Part shown: piece after piece, positions 26,750-34,490 of the stretch | How the letters are laid out: every line of letters begins with the position of its first letter | Position numbering within the stretch: position 1 is the stretch's first letter | Assembly: GCF_000242435.1 (NCBI RefSeq) | Contig: NZ_JH591190.1 | Coordinates: 56,915 to 98,726 of the forward strand | Direction of reading: 5' to 3' | Length of the DNA: 41,812 nt | DNA from: Dialister succinatiphilus YIT 11850 | GTDB lineage: Bacteria; Bacillota; Negativicutes; Veillonellales; Dialisteraceae | Translations under genes and position numbers: made by a program | Notes under the pieces: model-generated | Told to the model about the DNA's origin: nothing | Seen by the model: the letters and a program-made list of their open reading frames with translations, nothing else | Database searches by the model: none

Positions 26750-26778
26750 TTGTTATTTATAGGGATAGGGCATATAAT
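26750..26778 (+). promoter_or_regulatory. Promoter of the Fbp-type ABC operon
   Basis: TTGTTA (26750-26755), a 17-base spacer and TATAAT (26773-26778), 79 bases before the first start codon. No clear Fur box was seen. Confidence 0.75.
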
Positions 26779-26856
26779 ATTGTAAAGACTTTGTAAAAAG
26801 CCTGCATTTCATTTTAGTCATGCGATTTAACTTCAGAAATTCCAAGGGAGGACAAA

Positions 26857-28026
26857 ATGAATCGGTTCAAGCGTTGTCTCATTGCTGCAGCGGCAGCAGG
26901 TTTTGCGGTTATGCTGGTGGCAGGTTGTGGAGGCGGTTCCGGTAAGGCTGATAGCAGTGCTGCTTCCGGTAAGGCTTCTATAAATATTGTTCAGGTAAAA
27001 AGTGAAAAAGAGGCTGACCTGGTTGATCAGGCTAAAAAGGAAGGGGTCGTTAAGGTCTATTCTATTACCAGCCGTGTTGCTAAGGCCGGTGCCGGATTTG
27101 AAAAGAAATATGGCATCAAAGTGGAAGCCAGCGACATGAAGGATTTTGAACTGATTGATAAGGTGACTACTGAAGTGAAGGGAAATGCAGACGGTGCGGA
27201 TATGGTTATCTGTCAGGATTCAGGCCGTGTGTATGGAGAACTTCTGGCAAGCGGCTATCTTGAAAATTACATCCCGGCAGACCTGAAAGGTGATATTCCT
27301 GAGAAGAATCAGACGCCTCTTGTATTTGCCTACATGAATAAGGTATTTATGTATAACGATGAAAACGGGAAGCCCTGTCCGATTTCCAATATCTGGCAGC
27401 TTACAGATCCATCCATGAAGGGGAAATTCTTCTTTAAGAGTCCGATGCAGGAAGGTATTAATGCCAATTTCCTGACTATGCTTACAAAGCCTGAGATATC
27501 AGACAAACTGGCCAAAGCCTATGAAGATTATTATCACAAGAAACTGGAACTGACTACGCCTAATGCAGGGTATGAATGGATTAAGCTGGCTTTTACCAAT
27601 GGTCTTGTTATGGGATCCAGTGATACATCTATGACTGAATCCATCGGTGTGAAGGGTCAGGATAACACGGCTGTAGGACTTTTGAACTATTCCAAGATTC
27701 GTTATAAAGATAAAAAGAACCTGGCCCTGGCAGCTGCGGATAACATTAATCCATATTCCGGCTTCTATTATCCGGAGTATGTGCTGATGGTGAAAGGCGC
27801 AAAACATCCGGCAGCAGCAAAACTCTTTATCCAGTACCTGATGACACAGGAAGGATTCAAGAGCTGGTCTTCCGATATGGGTACCTATTCCGGTAATACG
27901 ACCATTGCTGTAGCTAAAGGAGATAAACCGCTGGCTGAATGGGAAAAGGTACTTGTAGGCGATGATCCGCAGTATATTTTTGAACATCGTGCGGAAGTCG
28001 AAGAATTTATCAGTCAGTTTATCTGA
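26857..28026 (+). CDS. ABC transporter substrate-binding lipoprotein (iron(III)-type)
   Basis: Encodes a 389-residue lipoprotein. The signal peptide ends in the lipobox LVAGCG (Cys24), so it is anchored in a membrane facing the periplasm. The mature part is a bilobed solute-binding protein of the FbpA-like class 2 fold: KVYSITSRVAKAGAGFEKKYGIKVE early, and GAKHPAAAKLFIQYLMTQEGF near the end. SGFYYPEYVLM contains tyrosines that might ligate iron, but this is not certain. The ligand could also be another anion complex. A permease and an ATPase follow. Codon use is AT-richer than in neighbours. AGGGAGG precedes the ATG. Confidence 0.87.
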   Translation: MNRFKRCLIAAAAAGFAVMLVAGCGGGSGKADSSAASGKASINIVQVKSEKEADLVDQAKKEGVVKVYSITSRVAKAGAGFEKKYGIKVEASDMKDFELIDKVTTEVKGNADGADMVICQDSGRVYGELLASGYLENYIPADLKGDIPEKNQTPLVFAYMNKVFMYNDENGKPCPISNIWQLTDPSMKGKFFFKSPMQEGINANFLTMLTKPEISDKLAKAYEDYYHKKLELTTPNAGYEWIKLAFTNGLVMGSSDTSMTESIGVKGQDNTAVGLLNYSKIRYKDKKNLALAAADNINPYSGFYYPEYVLMVKGAKHPAAAKLFIQYLMTQEGFKSWSSDMGTYSGNTTIAVAKGDKPLAEWEKVLVGDDPQYIFEHRAEVEEFISQFI

Positions 28027-28138
28027 AAGAAATCTATGTAAGTATTGGAACACCGGGACATGATGCGGGAATCTGTGAAGCGATCAGTGCGGTTCTCCCT
28101 CATTCCCGGTTTTCTATATAATGAATGAGGTCTTAATT

Positions 28139-29929
28139 ATGAATGCAGCTGTCAGGCTGAAGATGTTTTTCCGAAAGCCTTATAATGTGATACTGGTGGT
28201 GCTTTTTGTGGCCCTGGTACTTCTTACACTTCTGCCGCTGCTTTCCATCGTTATGGATACAGTGACGGTTCATTCTTCTGAGGTTATGCGTATTCATGGA
28301 ACGCATGCAGGAGATTTTACGGATTATCATTGGCGCAAAGTACTGATGGATGGTCAGAACAGTATTAATATTTTTTATAAACCGCTTTGGAATACTATTA
28401 TGATTTCCATTGCTACCTGTGTCATTGCAATTGGCTGCGGGGGCGGGATGGCATGGCTTATTACGAGAAGTGACATCCGGTTTAAACCACTGCTTTCAGC
28501 ACTGTTTGTGGTTCCCTATATCATGCCTTCCTGGACATTGGCATTGGCATGGCTGGACTTTTTTAGAAATCCACTGGTAGGCGGGGTGCCCGGCATATTC
28601 ACGGCACTTACCGGAATTGTTACGCCCAACTGGTTCGCCTATGGCTTTTTCCCGATTTCTGTGGTTCAGGGACTGCATTATGCACCCTTTGCCTATATTC
28701 TGATAGGCGGGATTCTGAAGCATATGGATGCTAATCTGGAAGAAGCTGCACAGCTTCTCCATGCATCGCGGATGCAGATTTTAAAGAGAATCACTCTGCC
28801 TATGGTGAAACCGGCGATTCTTTCTACTTTCCTTCTCGCGTTTTCAAGTTCCATGAGTGCTTTTGCAGTGCCGGCTTTCCTTGGGGCGCCGGTGCGATAT
28901 CAGGTGCTTACGACCCAGCTCTATAGAACACTGCAGGGGTTAAACCCGGGTTATGGATATCTCATGGCTCTGGTGCTTATCCTGATTGGCGTAGGGATTA
29001 TGCTGGTGAACCAGAAAGTACTGGACAGCCGTAAATCCTATACAACGATTACCGGGAAAAGTTCCCAGATTTCTCTGGTGAAGCTGCGTTCACTCAGGAA
29101 CCCTCTTTCCGTTATTCTTTCTATCCTTCTTATCTGTGTAACGGTAGTACCTCTTATTACTTTCGCGGTGGAATCCTTCATTGTGGAACCGGGAAATTAT
29201 TCACTCAGCAACTTCAGTACCGTTTTCTGGACCGGTGCCGGTTCGACAGACATTGCTAATGGAGAACCTGGAATTCTTAGAAATCACAGCGTGTATCGCG
29301 GACTGATAAACAGCCTTGTGCTTTCAGTGATTTGTGCATTCTTTGCTGGTACCATTGGCATTCTGGCCGGATATTCCATTGTTCGCAAAAAGGGGACTTT
29401 CCTGTCTAATGCAGTCAGCCATCTGACCTTTTTCCCCTACCTGATTCCAAGTATGGCTTTCGGGGCTATTTACCTTTCTATGTTCAGTGTTCCACGTGGA
29501 CCGATTCCTGCTCTTTATGGTACATTTGCCATTCTGGCCCTTATTGGAACAGTAAAATATCTGCCCTTTGCCTCCAAATCCGGCATCAACTGTATGCTGC
29601 AGCTGGGAAATGAAATAGAAGAGTCAGCCATTATTATGGGGATTCCCTGGTGGAAGCGTATGGTCCGTATTATTATTCCTATTCAGAAGACCAGCATCCT
29701 TTCAGGGTATCTGCTGCCGTTTATTTCCTGCATGAGAGAGTTATCTCTCTTTATCCTGCTTGTTACACCGTCTACGGCTGTATTGACAACCATGCTTTTC
29801 CAGTACAACGAAAAAGGCTGGAATCAGTATGCCAATGCCATTAACCTGCTGATCGTATTTGTCGTATTATTTGTGAACTGGATTATTAATAAGCTCACCG
29901 GAGCGTCTATTGATAAGGGGATTGGTTGA
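28139..29929 (+). CDS. ABC transporter permease, double-domain FbpB/AfuB-like
   Basis: Encodes a 596-residue inner-membrane permease with two fused transmembrane halves of six helices each, the form typical of iron(III) importers such as FbpB/SfuB. Both halves carry an EAA loop that contacts the ATPase: NLEEAAQLLHASRMQILKRI (about 199-218) and EIEESAIIMGIPWWKRMVRI (about 492-511). Start chosen at ATG 28139 with GAGG eight bases upstream; an in-frame ATG at 28121 lacks a site. The 112-base gap after the binding protein holds a CCGGGA/TCCCGG hairpin that may lower downstream expression. Confidence 0.9.
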   Translation: MNAAVRLKMFFRKPYNVILVVLFVALVLLTLLPLLSIVMDTVTVHSSEVMRIHGTHAGDFTDYHWRKVLMDGQNSINIFYKPLWNTIMISIATCVIAIGCGGGMAWLITRSDIRFKPLLSALFVVPYIMPSWTLALAWLDFFRNPLVGGVPGIFTALTGIVTPNWFAYGFFPISVVQGLHYAPFAYILIGGILKHMDANLEEAAQLLHASRMQILKRITLPMVKPAILSTFLLAFSSSMSAFAVPAFLGAPVRYQVLTTQLYRTLQGLNPGYGYLMALVLILIGVGIMLVNQKVLDSRKSYTTITGKSSQISLVKLRSLRNPLSVILSILLICVTVVPLITFAVESFIVEPGNYSLSNFSTVFWTGAGSTDIANGEPGILRNHSVYRGLINSLVLSVICAFFAGTIGILAGYSIVRKKGTFLSNAVSHLTFFPYLIPSMAFGAIYLSMFSVPRGPIPALYGTFAILALIGTVKYLPFASKSGINCMLQLGNEIEESAIIMGIPWWKRMVRIIIPIQKTSILSGYLLPFISCMRELSLFILLVTPSTAVLTTMLFQYNEKGWNQYANAINLLIVFVVLFVNWIINKLTGASIDKGIG

Positions 29930-29931
29930 AG

Positions 29932-31044
29932 ATGCCTGAAATTATCTTAAAAAACGTCACGAAAACATTTGATCATACCAACGCCGTAGACCATTTGAAT
30001 CTGGTTATAAAAGACCGCGATTTCATTACCCTTCTGGGGCCGTCAGGCTGTGGTAAAACAACGACCCTGCGTATGATTGCAGGCCTGGAAACGCCGACTT
30101 CAGGAGAAATCATTATTGATGGACAGACCGTCTTTTCTTCTGAAAAAGGGATTGATGTACCGCCGCAGAAGCGGAACGTTGGCTTTCTGTTTCAGAATTA
30201 TGCCCTTTGGCCACATATGACAGTGCTCCAGAATATTACCTTTGGCCTTGAAAATTTGAACTGGGAAAAGGAAAAAATCAGGGAGCGTTCTTCCAAGCTT
30301 ATGAGAATGCTGCAGATTGAAGAATATAAAGACCGCTATCCGGCAGAACTTTCCGGCGGCCAACAGCAGCGTGTTGCCATAGCCCGCACTTTGGCAACAG
30401 GTCCCCGCATTCTTCTCATGGATGAACCCTTATCCAATCTAGATGCAAAGCTTCGCATGGAAATGCGTTCGGAACTGAAACGTCTCCATATGGAAACAGA
30501 TTCCACCTTTGTATATGTAACTCATGACCAGTTGGAAGCTATGACACTGGCTACCCGGATTTCCCTTATGAAAAAAGGTAAACTCCAGCAATTTGACGCA
30601 CCATTGACTGTATATAACTGCCCGTCTAATGCATTTACTGCGGATTTTATAGGTAATCCAAGCATTAACCTGATTCCTGTGAAAGTAGAAAGCAGGCAGG
30701 AGCAGGAAGTGCTTCTGCATATGGGATCAGCCTCCATCCATTTCCATGCTTTAGATTCCATGGAAGCGGAGAAAGGGGAATCCCTGCTTTTAGGCATAAG
30801 ACCAGAAAATATTGAAATTTCTGATGAAGGTACCATTGAAGCCAAAGTTTACTCAGCCCTTCCCAGTGGAATGGAAACAGTGGTTAAGCTGGATGTGCTG
30901 GGGCTGATTCTTACGGCCGTAGTCTTTGGAGATCGTGAATTTCATATCAATGATAAAGTCAAAATCCGCTTCCGCTCACGGAAAAATCACCTTTTCCGTC
31001 ATGACGAGGAAGGCAGGCGTATCGCCAGCGGCGAACTGGATTAA
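29932..31044 (+). CDS. ABC transporter ATP-binding protein, FbpC/PotA-like
   Basis: Encodes about 370 residues of the ATPase that powers the importer. Walker A GPSGCGKT (36-43), Q-loop LFQNYALWPHMTV (about 86-98), signature LSGGQQQR (140-147), Walker B LLMDEP (161-166) and the H-loop VTHDQLEA are all present. The last 130 residues form a TOBE-like regulatory domain (LLGIRPENIEIS). ATG 29932 follows two bases after the permease stop; a TTG at 29926 overlapping that stop is possible. A strong terminator closes the operon. Confidence 0.92.
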   Translation: MPEIILKNVTKTFDHTNAVDHLNLVIKDRDFITLLGPSGCGKTTTLRMIAGLETPTSGEIIIDGQTVFSSEKGIDVPPQKRNVGFLFQNYALWPHMTVLQNITFGLENLNWEKEKIRERSSKLMRMLQIEEYKDRYPAELSGGQQQRVAIARTLATGPRILLMDEPLSNLDAKLRMEMRSELKRLHMETDSTFVYVTHDQLEAMTLATRISLMKKGKLQQFDAPLTVYNCPSNAFTADFIGNPSINLIPVKVESRQEQEVLLHMGSASIHFHALDSMEAEKGESLLLGIRPENIEISDEGTIEAKVYSALPSGMETVVKLDVLGLILTAVVFGDREFHINDKVKIRFRSRKNHLFRHDEEGRRIASGELD

Positions 31045-31094
31045 CGTAACTTTGGCTTTATTCGGGCTGCACAAAAATAAGAGAAACTAAAAAA

Positions 31095-31148
31095 CAGGTC
31101 ATCCTCTCTCCGCCCAGAGCGGTGCTTCAGAGGATGGCCTGCTTTTTT
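31095..31148 (+). terminator. Terminator of the Fbp-type ABC operon
   Basis: CAGGTCATCCTCT/AGAGGATGGCCTG stem (13 bp with one G-T pair), loop of about 21 bases, then a run of six T. Confidence 0.9.
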
Positions 31149-31410
31149 GTTCGAGGAGGCCCAACCTTTCCTTCCGGAAAAAATCATGAGCAGTTTTTTA
31201 ACAGAAATATATCAAATGGAAACATCCTTATCAGCGAAGTGTGTAATCAATGAATCCGGACAAACCTTGGCTTTCCCAGGTCAGGAAATAGGACTGTAGC
31301 AGACATTTACCATGTTAACGAAAATATGCCAGAAGTAAAAATATTTTGGTAAAATAAGTAAGAAATCGCAGATTCTCGATAAGTGCAGCTTTCTTTTCGG
31401 GAAATGGTCA
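31149..31410. other. AT-rich gap before the CRISPR repeat
   Basis: About 260 AT-rich bases. A 37-codon frame (31186-31299) has no ribosome binding site. No other feature was found. Confidence 0.5.
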
Positions 31411-31438
31411 GTTCACTGCCGCATAGGCAGTTTAGAAA
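31411..31438 (+). CRISPR. Solitary type I-F-like CRISPR repeat
   Basis: The 28 bases begin GTTCACTGCCGCATAGGCAG and end TTTAGAAA. This is close to the type I-F repeat I know from Pseudomonas and enterobacteria (about 25 of 28 positions), including the CTGCC/GGCAG hairpin. A possible degenerate second copy starts GTTCATTG at 31465, giving a 26-base interval. No cas genes or further repeats are in the window, so this is a relic, a stand-alone repeat or a coincidence. Basis: sequence plus memory of the consensus. Confidence 0.55.
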
Positions 31439-31517
31439 TCAAAGTGAATGGGATGTGCCTTGTAGTTCATTGATTTATCCAAACTTCTATAAATTTTATA
31501 AATTATCCGAATATCAT

Positions 31518-31772
31518 CTATTTTTGCTCCTCCTCCTCATTATCATCGTCATCGTCATCATCTTCTTCATCCAGCGGTTCGAATGGAATCTTTTTCCTGA
31601 TACAAAAGGCGTATTGGGCAATATCTCCGCCGTTTCTGATGATTCCGGCTGTAATAGTATCCGCTAACATCTGCCGCTCCTCATCATTGGAAAGGCATAG
31701 CTGCACTCCTGTGATAAAATTTTTTTCGTCCCAGATTTCCTTCAAAATGTTTGTAAGTTCATTCTTTGTCAT
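31518..31772 (-). CDS. Small acidic protein of unknown function
   Basis: Encodes 84 residues that I do not recognise. The first 65 residues look folded and partly helical (TNILKEIWDEKNFITGVQLC, ERQMLADTITAGIIRNGGDI). The last 17 are almost all Asp and Glu, encoded by a TCATCG-type microsatellite that could vary in length by slippage. CAAGGAGGCACAAATG is an excellent ribosome binding site, and a TATGAT-like -10 lies upstream on the minus strand, so the gene is probably real. It lies in AT-rich DNA 80 bases from the lone CRISPR repeat. Acidic tails occur in DNA mimics, but that is only a thought. Confidence 0.7.
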   Translation of the reverse strand: MTKNELTNILKEIWDEKNFITGVQLCLSNDEERQMLADTITAGIIRNGGDIAQYAFCIRKKIPFEPLDEEDDDDDDDNEEEEQK

Positions 31773-31922
31773 TTGTGCCTCCTTGTTTTAATTTCATTTT
31801 ATCATAATCATGCATAATCCTGTATCTGTCATTTCCCTTCTTACATTTGAGACTCTGATCCGTTCGCCGCGCAAGTATGACTTTATTGCAACCGCAAACA
31901 TTGAAACTTTACTATTTGATAT

Positions 31923-31950
31923 TTGACTCTTTTGCTATTTCTGCTATACT
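31923..31950 (+). promoter_or_regulatory. Strong promoter with no ORF downstream
   Basis: TTGACT (31923-31928), a 16-base spacer and TATACT (31945-31950). Expected start is near 31956, exactly at the 5' end of a self-complementary 200-nt segment. Confidence 0.75.
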
Positions 31951-31953
31951 AAG

Positions 31954-32155
31954 GCCAGAGGTAAGAAAGGTCTTATCTCCACCACATTGTCAGAGGAAAT
32001 CCTGCTGCTGTCTGCATATAAACCCCGTTTGTAGATTTGTATTAGCATCACAACCTCAGCGATTCGTTTTTTTCATAGTCAGATGAAATGTGGATCCGGA
32101 ATTGAGCTCGTTAGTGATGGCGGCAGGGCAATGAATCCCCTCCTTTCCTCTGGCA
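31954..32155 (+). ncRNA. Candidate 6S-like structured RNA
   Basis: A strong promoter starts a 200-nt noncoding segment whose ends pair: GCCAGAGG (31954-31961) with CCTCTGGC (32147-32154), extended by AAAGG/CCTTT. Moving inward there is an unpaired bubble (14 bases on the 5' side, 8 on the 3' side), then CATTG/CAATG, then CCTGCTGCT/GGCGGCAGG and a distal branched region. A closed end-stem, a central bubble and a promoter-adjacent 5' end are the plan of 6S RNA, which binds RNA polymerase. SRP RNA, RNase P RNA and tmRNA signatures were not found. A terminator lies at 32188-32223. Confidence 0.5.
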
Positions 32156-32187
32156 GTATTTTAAAGGAGCCACGCTCTTGGTTCCTG

Positions 32188-32223
32188 AAAACGCCTTCGT
32201 TCCCCGCAGACGAAGGCGTTTTT
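32188..32223 (+). terminator. Terminator downstream of the candidate ncRNA
   Basis: AAACGCCTTCGT/ACGAAGGCGTTT stem followed by T residues. No ORF ends before it on this strand, which supports a noncoding transcript from 31956. Confidence 0.9.
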
Positions 32224-32298
32224 CCATGGGAAAAGGAGTGGAGGATTGAGGGTTGCTGTCAGCTTTTTGCTTTTTCTCCTGCCTGGCAGGAGGGCATG

Positions 32299-32334
32299 AA
32301 AAAAACAGTGGAGAAAATCCACTGTTTTTTTTAT
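32299..32334. terminator. Bidirectional terminator at the end of the first nitroreductase
   Basis: AAAACAGTGGA/TCCACTGTTTT stem flanked by A and T runs on both sides. The T run overlaps the stop codon of the minus-strand gene. Confidence 0.9.
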
Positions 32335-32966
32335 TTCAGCATGTCTTTCCATTCGTCGGGGTAGTCGCCGCGGTATTCTACCACCTGGTCCATAGGTTTT
32401 CTGGGCAGGGGGCGGACTTCTTTGTCGGTGTAGCCGAAGGCGATGGCAGCTGCCATTTCTCCGTCTTCATGGAGCCATTCTTTCAGTTCGTCGTAGGCAA
32501 AGAAGACGTTGCAGGTCCAGAGGCTTCCGATGTTGCGGTTGGTGGCTTCGAGGCACATGTTCTGGATGGCAGCGCTGATGGACTGGATGTCGGCCAGTTC
32601 CATGAGGTATTCGTCCTTGGGATGGTCTTCGCGGTAGTTCAGGCCTTTGGTGTTCATGACGAATACGATGACCGGCGCCTGTTCCAGCACCCGGGCGGTG
32701 TAGATGGCGGAGGGGATGAATTTTTCGTATTTCTTCCCGAAAATGGCGTTTTCTTCGCCTTTTCTGTTTTTCATGATGCCTTCCTTCAGGCATTTCACCA
32801 TGGCTTTTCTTTCGGCGCCGCGGATGACGATGAATTTCCAGGGCTGGGCGTTCTTTTCGGAGGGGGCCCACATACCGGCTTCCAGGATCTGGTTCAGGTC
32901 TTCCTGGGGAATCGGTTTCTGGAGAAAATGACGGATACTTCTTCTTTTGTAAATAGCTTCTAACAC
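32331..32966 (-). CDS. Nitroreductase family protein (first)
   Basis: Encodes a 211-residue flavoprotein of the nitroreductase fold, which uses FMN and NAD(P)H. Family marks are YKRRSIRHFLQKPIPQEDL at the N-terminus (FMN-phosphate-binding RRSIR), the WAPSEKNAQPWKFIVI segment (about 33-48) and IGSLWTCNVFFAYDELKEWL near 146-165. The physiological substrate is unknown. A paralogue with the same layout is at 35867-36457. The upstream region has no obvious regulator, and the gene is monocistronic with a terminator that overlaps its stop. Confidence 0.9.
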   Translation of the reverse strand: MLEAIYKRRSIRHFLQKPIPQEDLNQILEAGMWAPSEKNAQPWKFIVIRGAERKAMVKCLKEGIMKNRKGEENAIFGKKYEKFIPSAIYTARVLEQAPVIVFVMNTKGLNYREDHPKDEYLMELADIQSISAAIQNMCLEATNRNIGSLWTCNVFFAYDELKEWLHEDGEMAAAIAFGYTDKEVRPLPRKPMDQVVEYRGDYPDEWKDMLK

Positions 32967-33117
32967 GGTGGTAATCCTTTCAATGTATAAGTTTCGGTTG
33001 TAGATAAGACTGCATAAAAGAAATTATATGCAATTTTGAGTGATAAAGCAAGTTTTTTTAGACTGAGGGTCATATCAGGGGGCGTGGAGCAGGGGGCCTG
33101 GAAGGGAGGAAATCTGC

Positions 33118-33123
33118 TATAAT
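33118..33123 (+). promoter_or_regulatory. Possible -10 of the uspA pair
   Basis: TATAAT 47 bases before the first uspA start; no consensus -35 found. Confidence 0.4.
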
Positions 33124-33170
33124 ATAGGTAAGGAATTATGGGAAAGTGTCAGTTCAAAGGAGGTCTTATT

Positions 33171-33599
33171 ATGGACATCAAAAAAATACTCGTTCCCATT
33201 GATGGCTCCGATGCTTCGGAGAGAGCCTTTTCTTACGCCGTGGCTTTTGCGAAGAAAACGGCGGCGGAGTTGATTCTTCTTTATGTGGTGGATGCGGACG
33301 TCCTCATGTATCCGGTGTACCGGGTGAGCCTGGCAGAGACGGATACAGCTTCGGTGAAGAAGAAGGGCGAGGATATTCTGGCACTTTATGCCCAGGACGC
33401 ACCGGAGGATGTGAAGGTGCGCCGTATGGTGACCATCGGTGTGCCGGGGTCTTCTATCATCCGCACGGCTGAGGCGGAGGGAGTGGACCTCATTGTCATG
33501 GGCAACAGCGGCAAGGGTTCCGTTTCTTCTTTCGTCATGGGCAGTGTGAGCCATTATACCGTGCATCATGCCAAATGCCCGGTACTGATTGTGAAATAG
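33171..33599 (+). CDS. Universal stress protein UspA-like (first)
   Basis: Encodes a 142-residue cytoplasmic Usp domain. MDIKKILVPIDGSDASERAF opens the fold, and the ATP-binding motif G-x2-G-x9-G-S is complete in GNSGKGSVSSFVMGS, followed by VSHYTVHHAKCPVLIVK. It is therefore expected to bind ATP. Usp proteins help cells survive stress or starvation by mechanisms that are not well defined. AAAGGAGG lies seven bases before the ATG at 33171. A second usp gene follows 64 bases later in the same direction. Confidence 0.93.
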   Translation: MDIKKILVPIDGSDASERAFSYAVAFAKKTAAELILLYVVDADVLMYPVYRVSLAETDTASVKKKGEDILALYAQDAPEDVKVRRMVTIGVPGSSIIRTAEAEGVDLIVMGNSGKGSVSSFVMGSVSHYTVHHAKCPVLIVK

Positions 33600-33663
33600 T
33601 CTGTCTTTTTTGAAATCGCGGCCTGGCGGGTACGATTTTCCCAGGCAGAAAGAAGGGATTTTT

Positions 33664-34107
33664 ATGATAGCTAGAGAGATACATAAGATTCTGATTCCGG
33701 TGGACGATTCGAAAATGTCAGACCGGGCTTTCGATTACGGCATGGACATGGCAAAGCTTTTTGATGCAGAGGTGCATGTCATTTATGTGGCCAACGGGGA
33801 GGGCATGAGTACTCCGGATTTCACGGTCCATTTCAATGAAAAGAATGATGATACCAGTCCGCTGAAGGAAAAGGGAGCCGCCGTGCTGGCCCGTCTCATG
33901 AAACGGGTGCCGGAGGGGGTGAAGGTGCATCAGGAAATCCTCCTGGGTTCGCCGGAGGTGATGATTGCCCTCACTGCCGAGGATGACGGCGCAGACCTTA
34001 TCATCATGGGCAGCAGCGGAAGAAATTCCTTCTCTTCCATGTTCCTTGGCAGTGTGAGCTACTACACTGTGCATCATGTGAAGTGCCCGGTACTGCTGAT
34101 TAAGTAA
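33664..34107 (+). CDS. Universal stress protein UspA-like (second)
   Basis: Encodes a 147-residue Usp domain similar in plan to the preceding gene. REIHKILIPVDDSKMSDRAF starts the fold. GSSGRNSFSSMFLGS keeps the G-x2-G-x9-G-S ATP-binding pattern, followed by VSYYTVHHVKCPVLLIK. The pair likely arose by tandem duplication, with the middle parts now diverged. Start chosen at ATG 33664, with AGAAGGGA upstream. A noncoding repeat element follows. Confidence 0.92.
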   Translation: MIAREIHKILIPVDDSKMSDRAFDYGMDMAKLFDAEVHVIYVANGEGMSTPDFTVHFNEKNDDTSPLKEKGAAVLARLMKRVPEGVKVHQEILLGSPEVMIALTAEDDGADLIIMGSSGRNSFSSMFLGSVSYYTVHHVKCPVLLIK

Positions 34108-34159
34108 GACTGCTGGCAGCTGGACGCTTACTGCTGCTATTGTCTGCTGGACAATATTT

Positions 34160-34470
34160 CCGAAGGCAGGAGGGTTCAGGCGCCTTAGGCGCCCGGGTTC
34201 AAGCCGCCGTCGGGTTGCGCCGAAGGGCGGCATATATACTTATCGCCCGATAGGGCGATACCACAACCCTCAGGCCGCAGGCCTGTCAAACCTGAGAACC
34301 CTCGGGGTGAAGCCCCGTCAATCTTTAGAACCTTCCGCACCCAGAGGGCGCGGGGTCTCAAAGCGGCTTACAAGCTGCCGCGAAGCGGCCGCCTTAACCC
34401 TCGGGGCATCAGCCTCGTCAAACCTAAGAACCTTCCGGCCATCGGGCCGGTCAATCTTAAGAACCTTTTC
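34160..34470. repeat. Multi-hairpin TTAAG/CCTGAG-connector elements
   Basis: A chain of hairpins: GGCGCC/GGCGCC, GCCGCC-type and ATCGCCC/GGGCGAT, then CAACCCT, CAGGCC/GGCCTG, TCAAACCTGAGAACCCT, CGGGG/CCCCG, TCAATCTTTAGAACC, GAAGCGGCC-type, and a second unit ending TCAATCTTAAGAACCTTTT. In the first unit the connector carries CCTGAG, matching the CTCAGG stem start, instead of TTAAG. It ends 20 bases before the mce start, inside that gene's leader. Confidence 0.78.
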
Positions 34471-34490
34471 TAAAGTAAGGAGGCGTAGAA

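Noticed and set aside
31186-31299. A 37-codon ORF after the ABC operon terminator
   Set aside because: No ribosome binding site at the right distance and no recognisable sequence.
31954-32155. SRP RNA, RNase P RNA or tmRNA as identity of the noncoding unit
   Set aside because: No GGAAGCAGC-type SRP loop, no conserved RNase P core and no tRNA-like ends; length fits 6S better.
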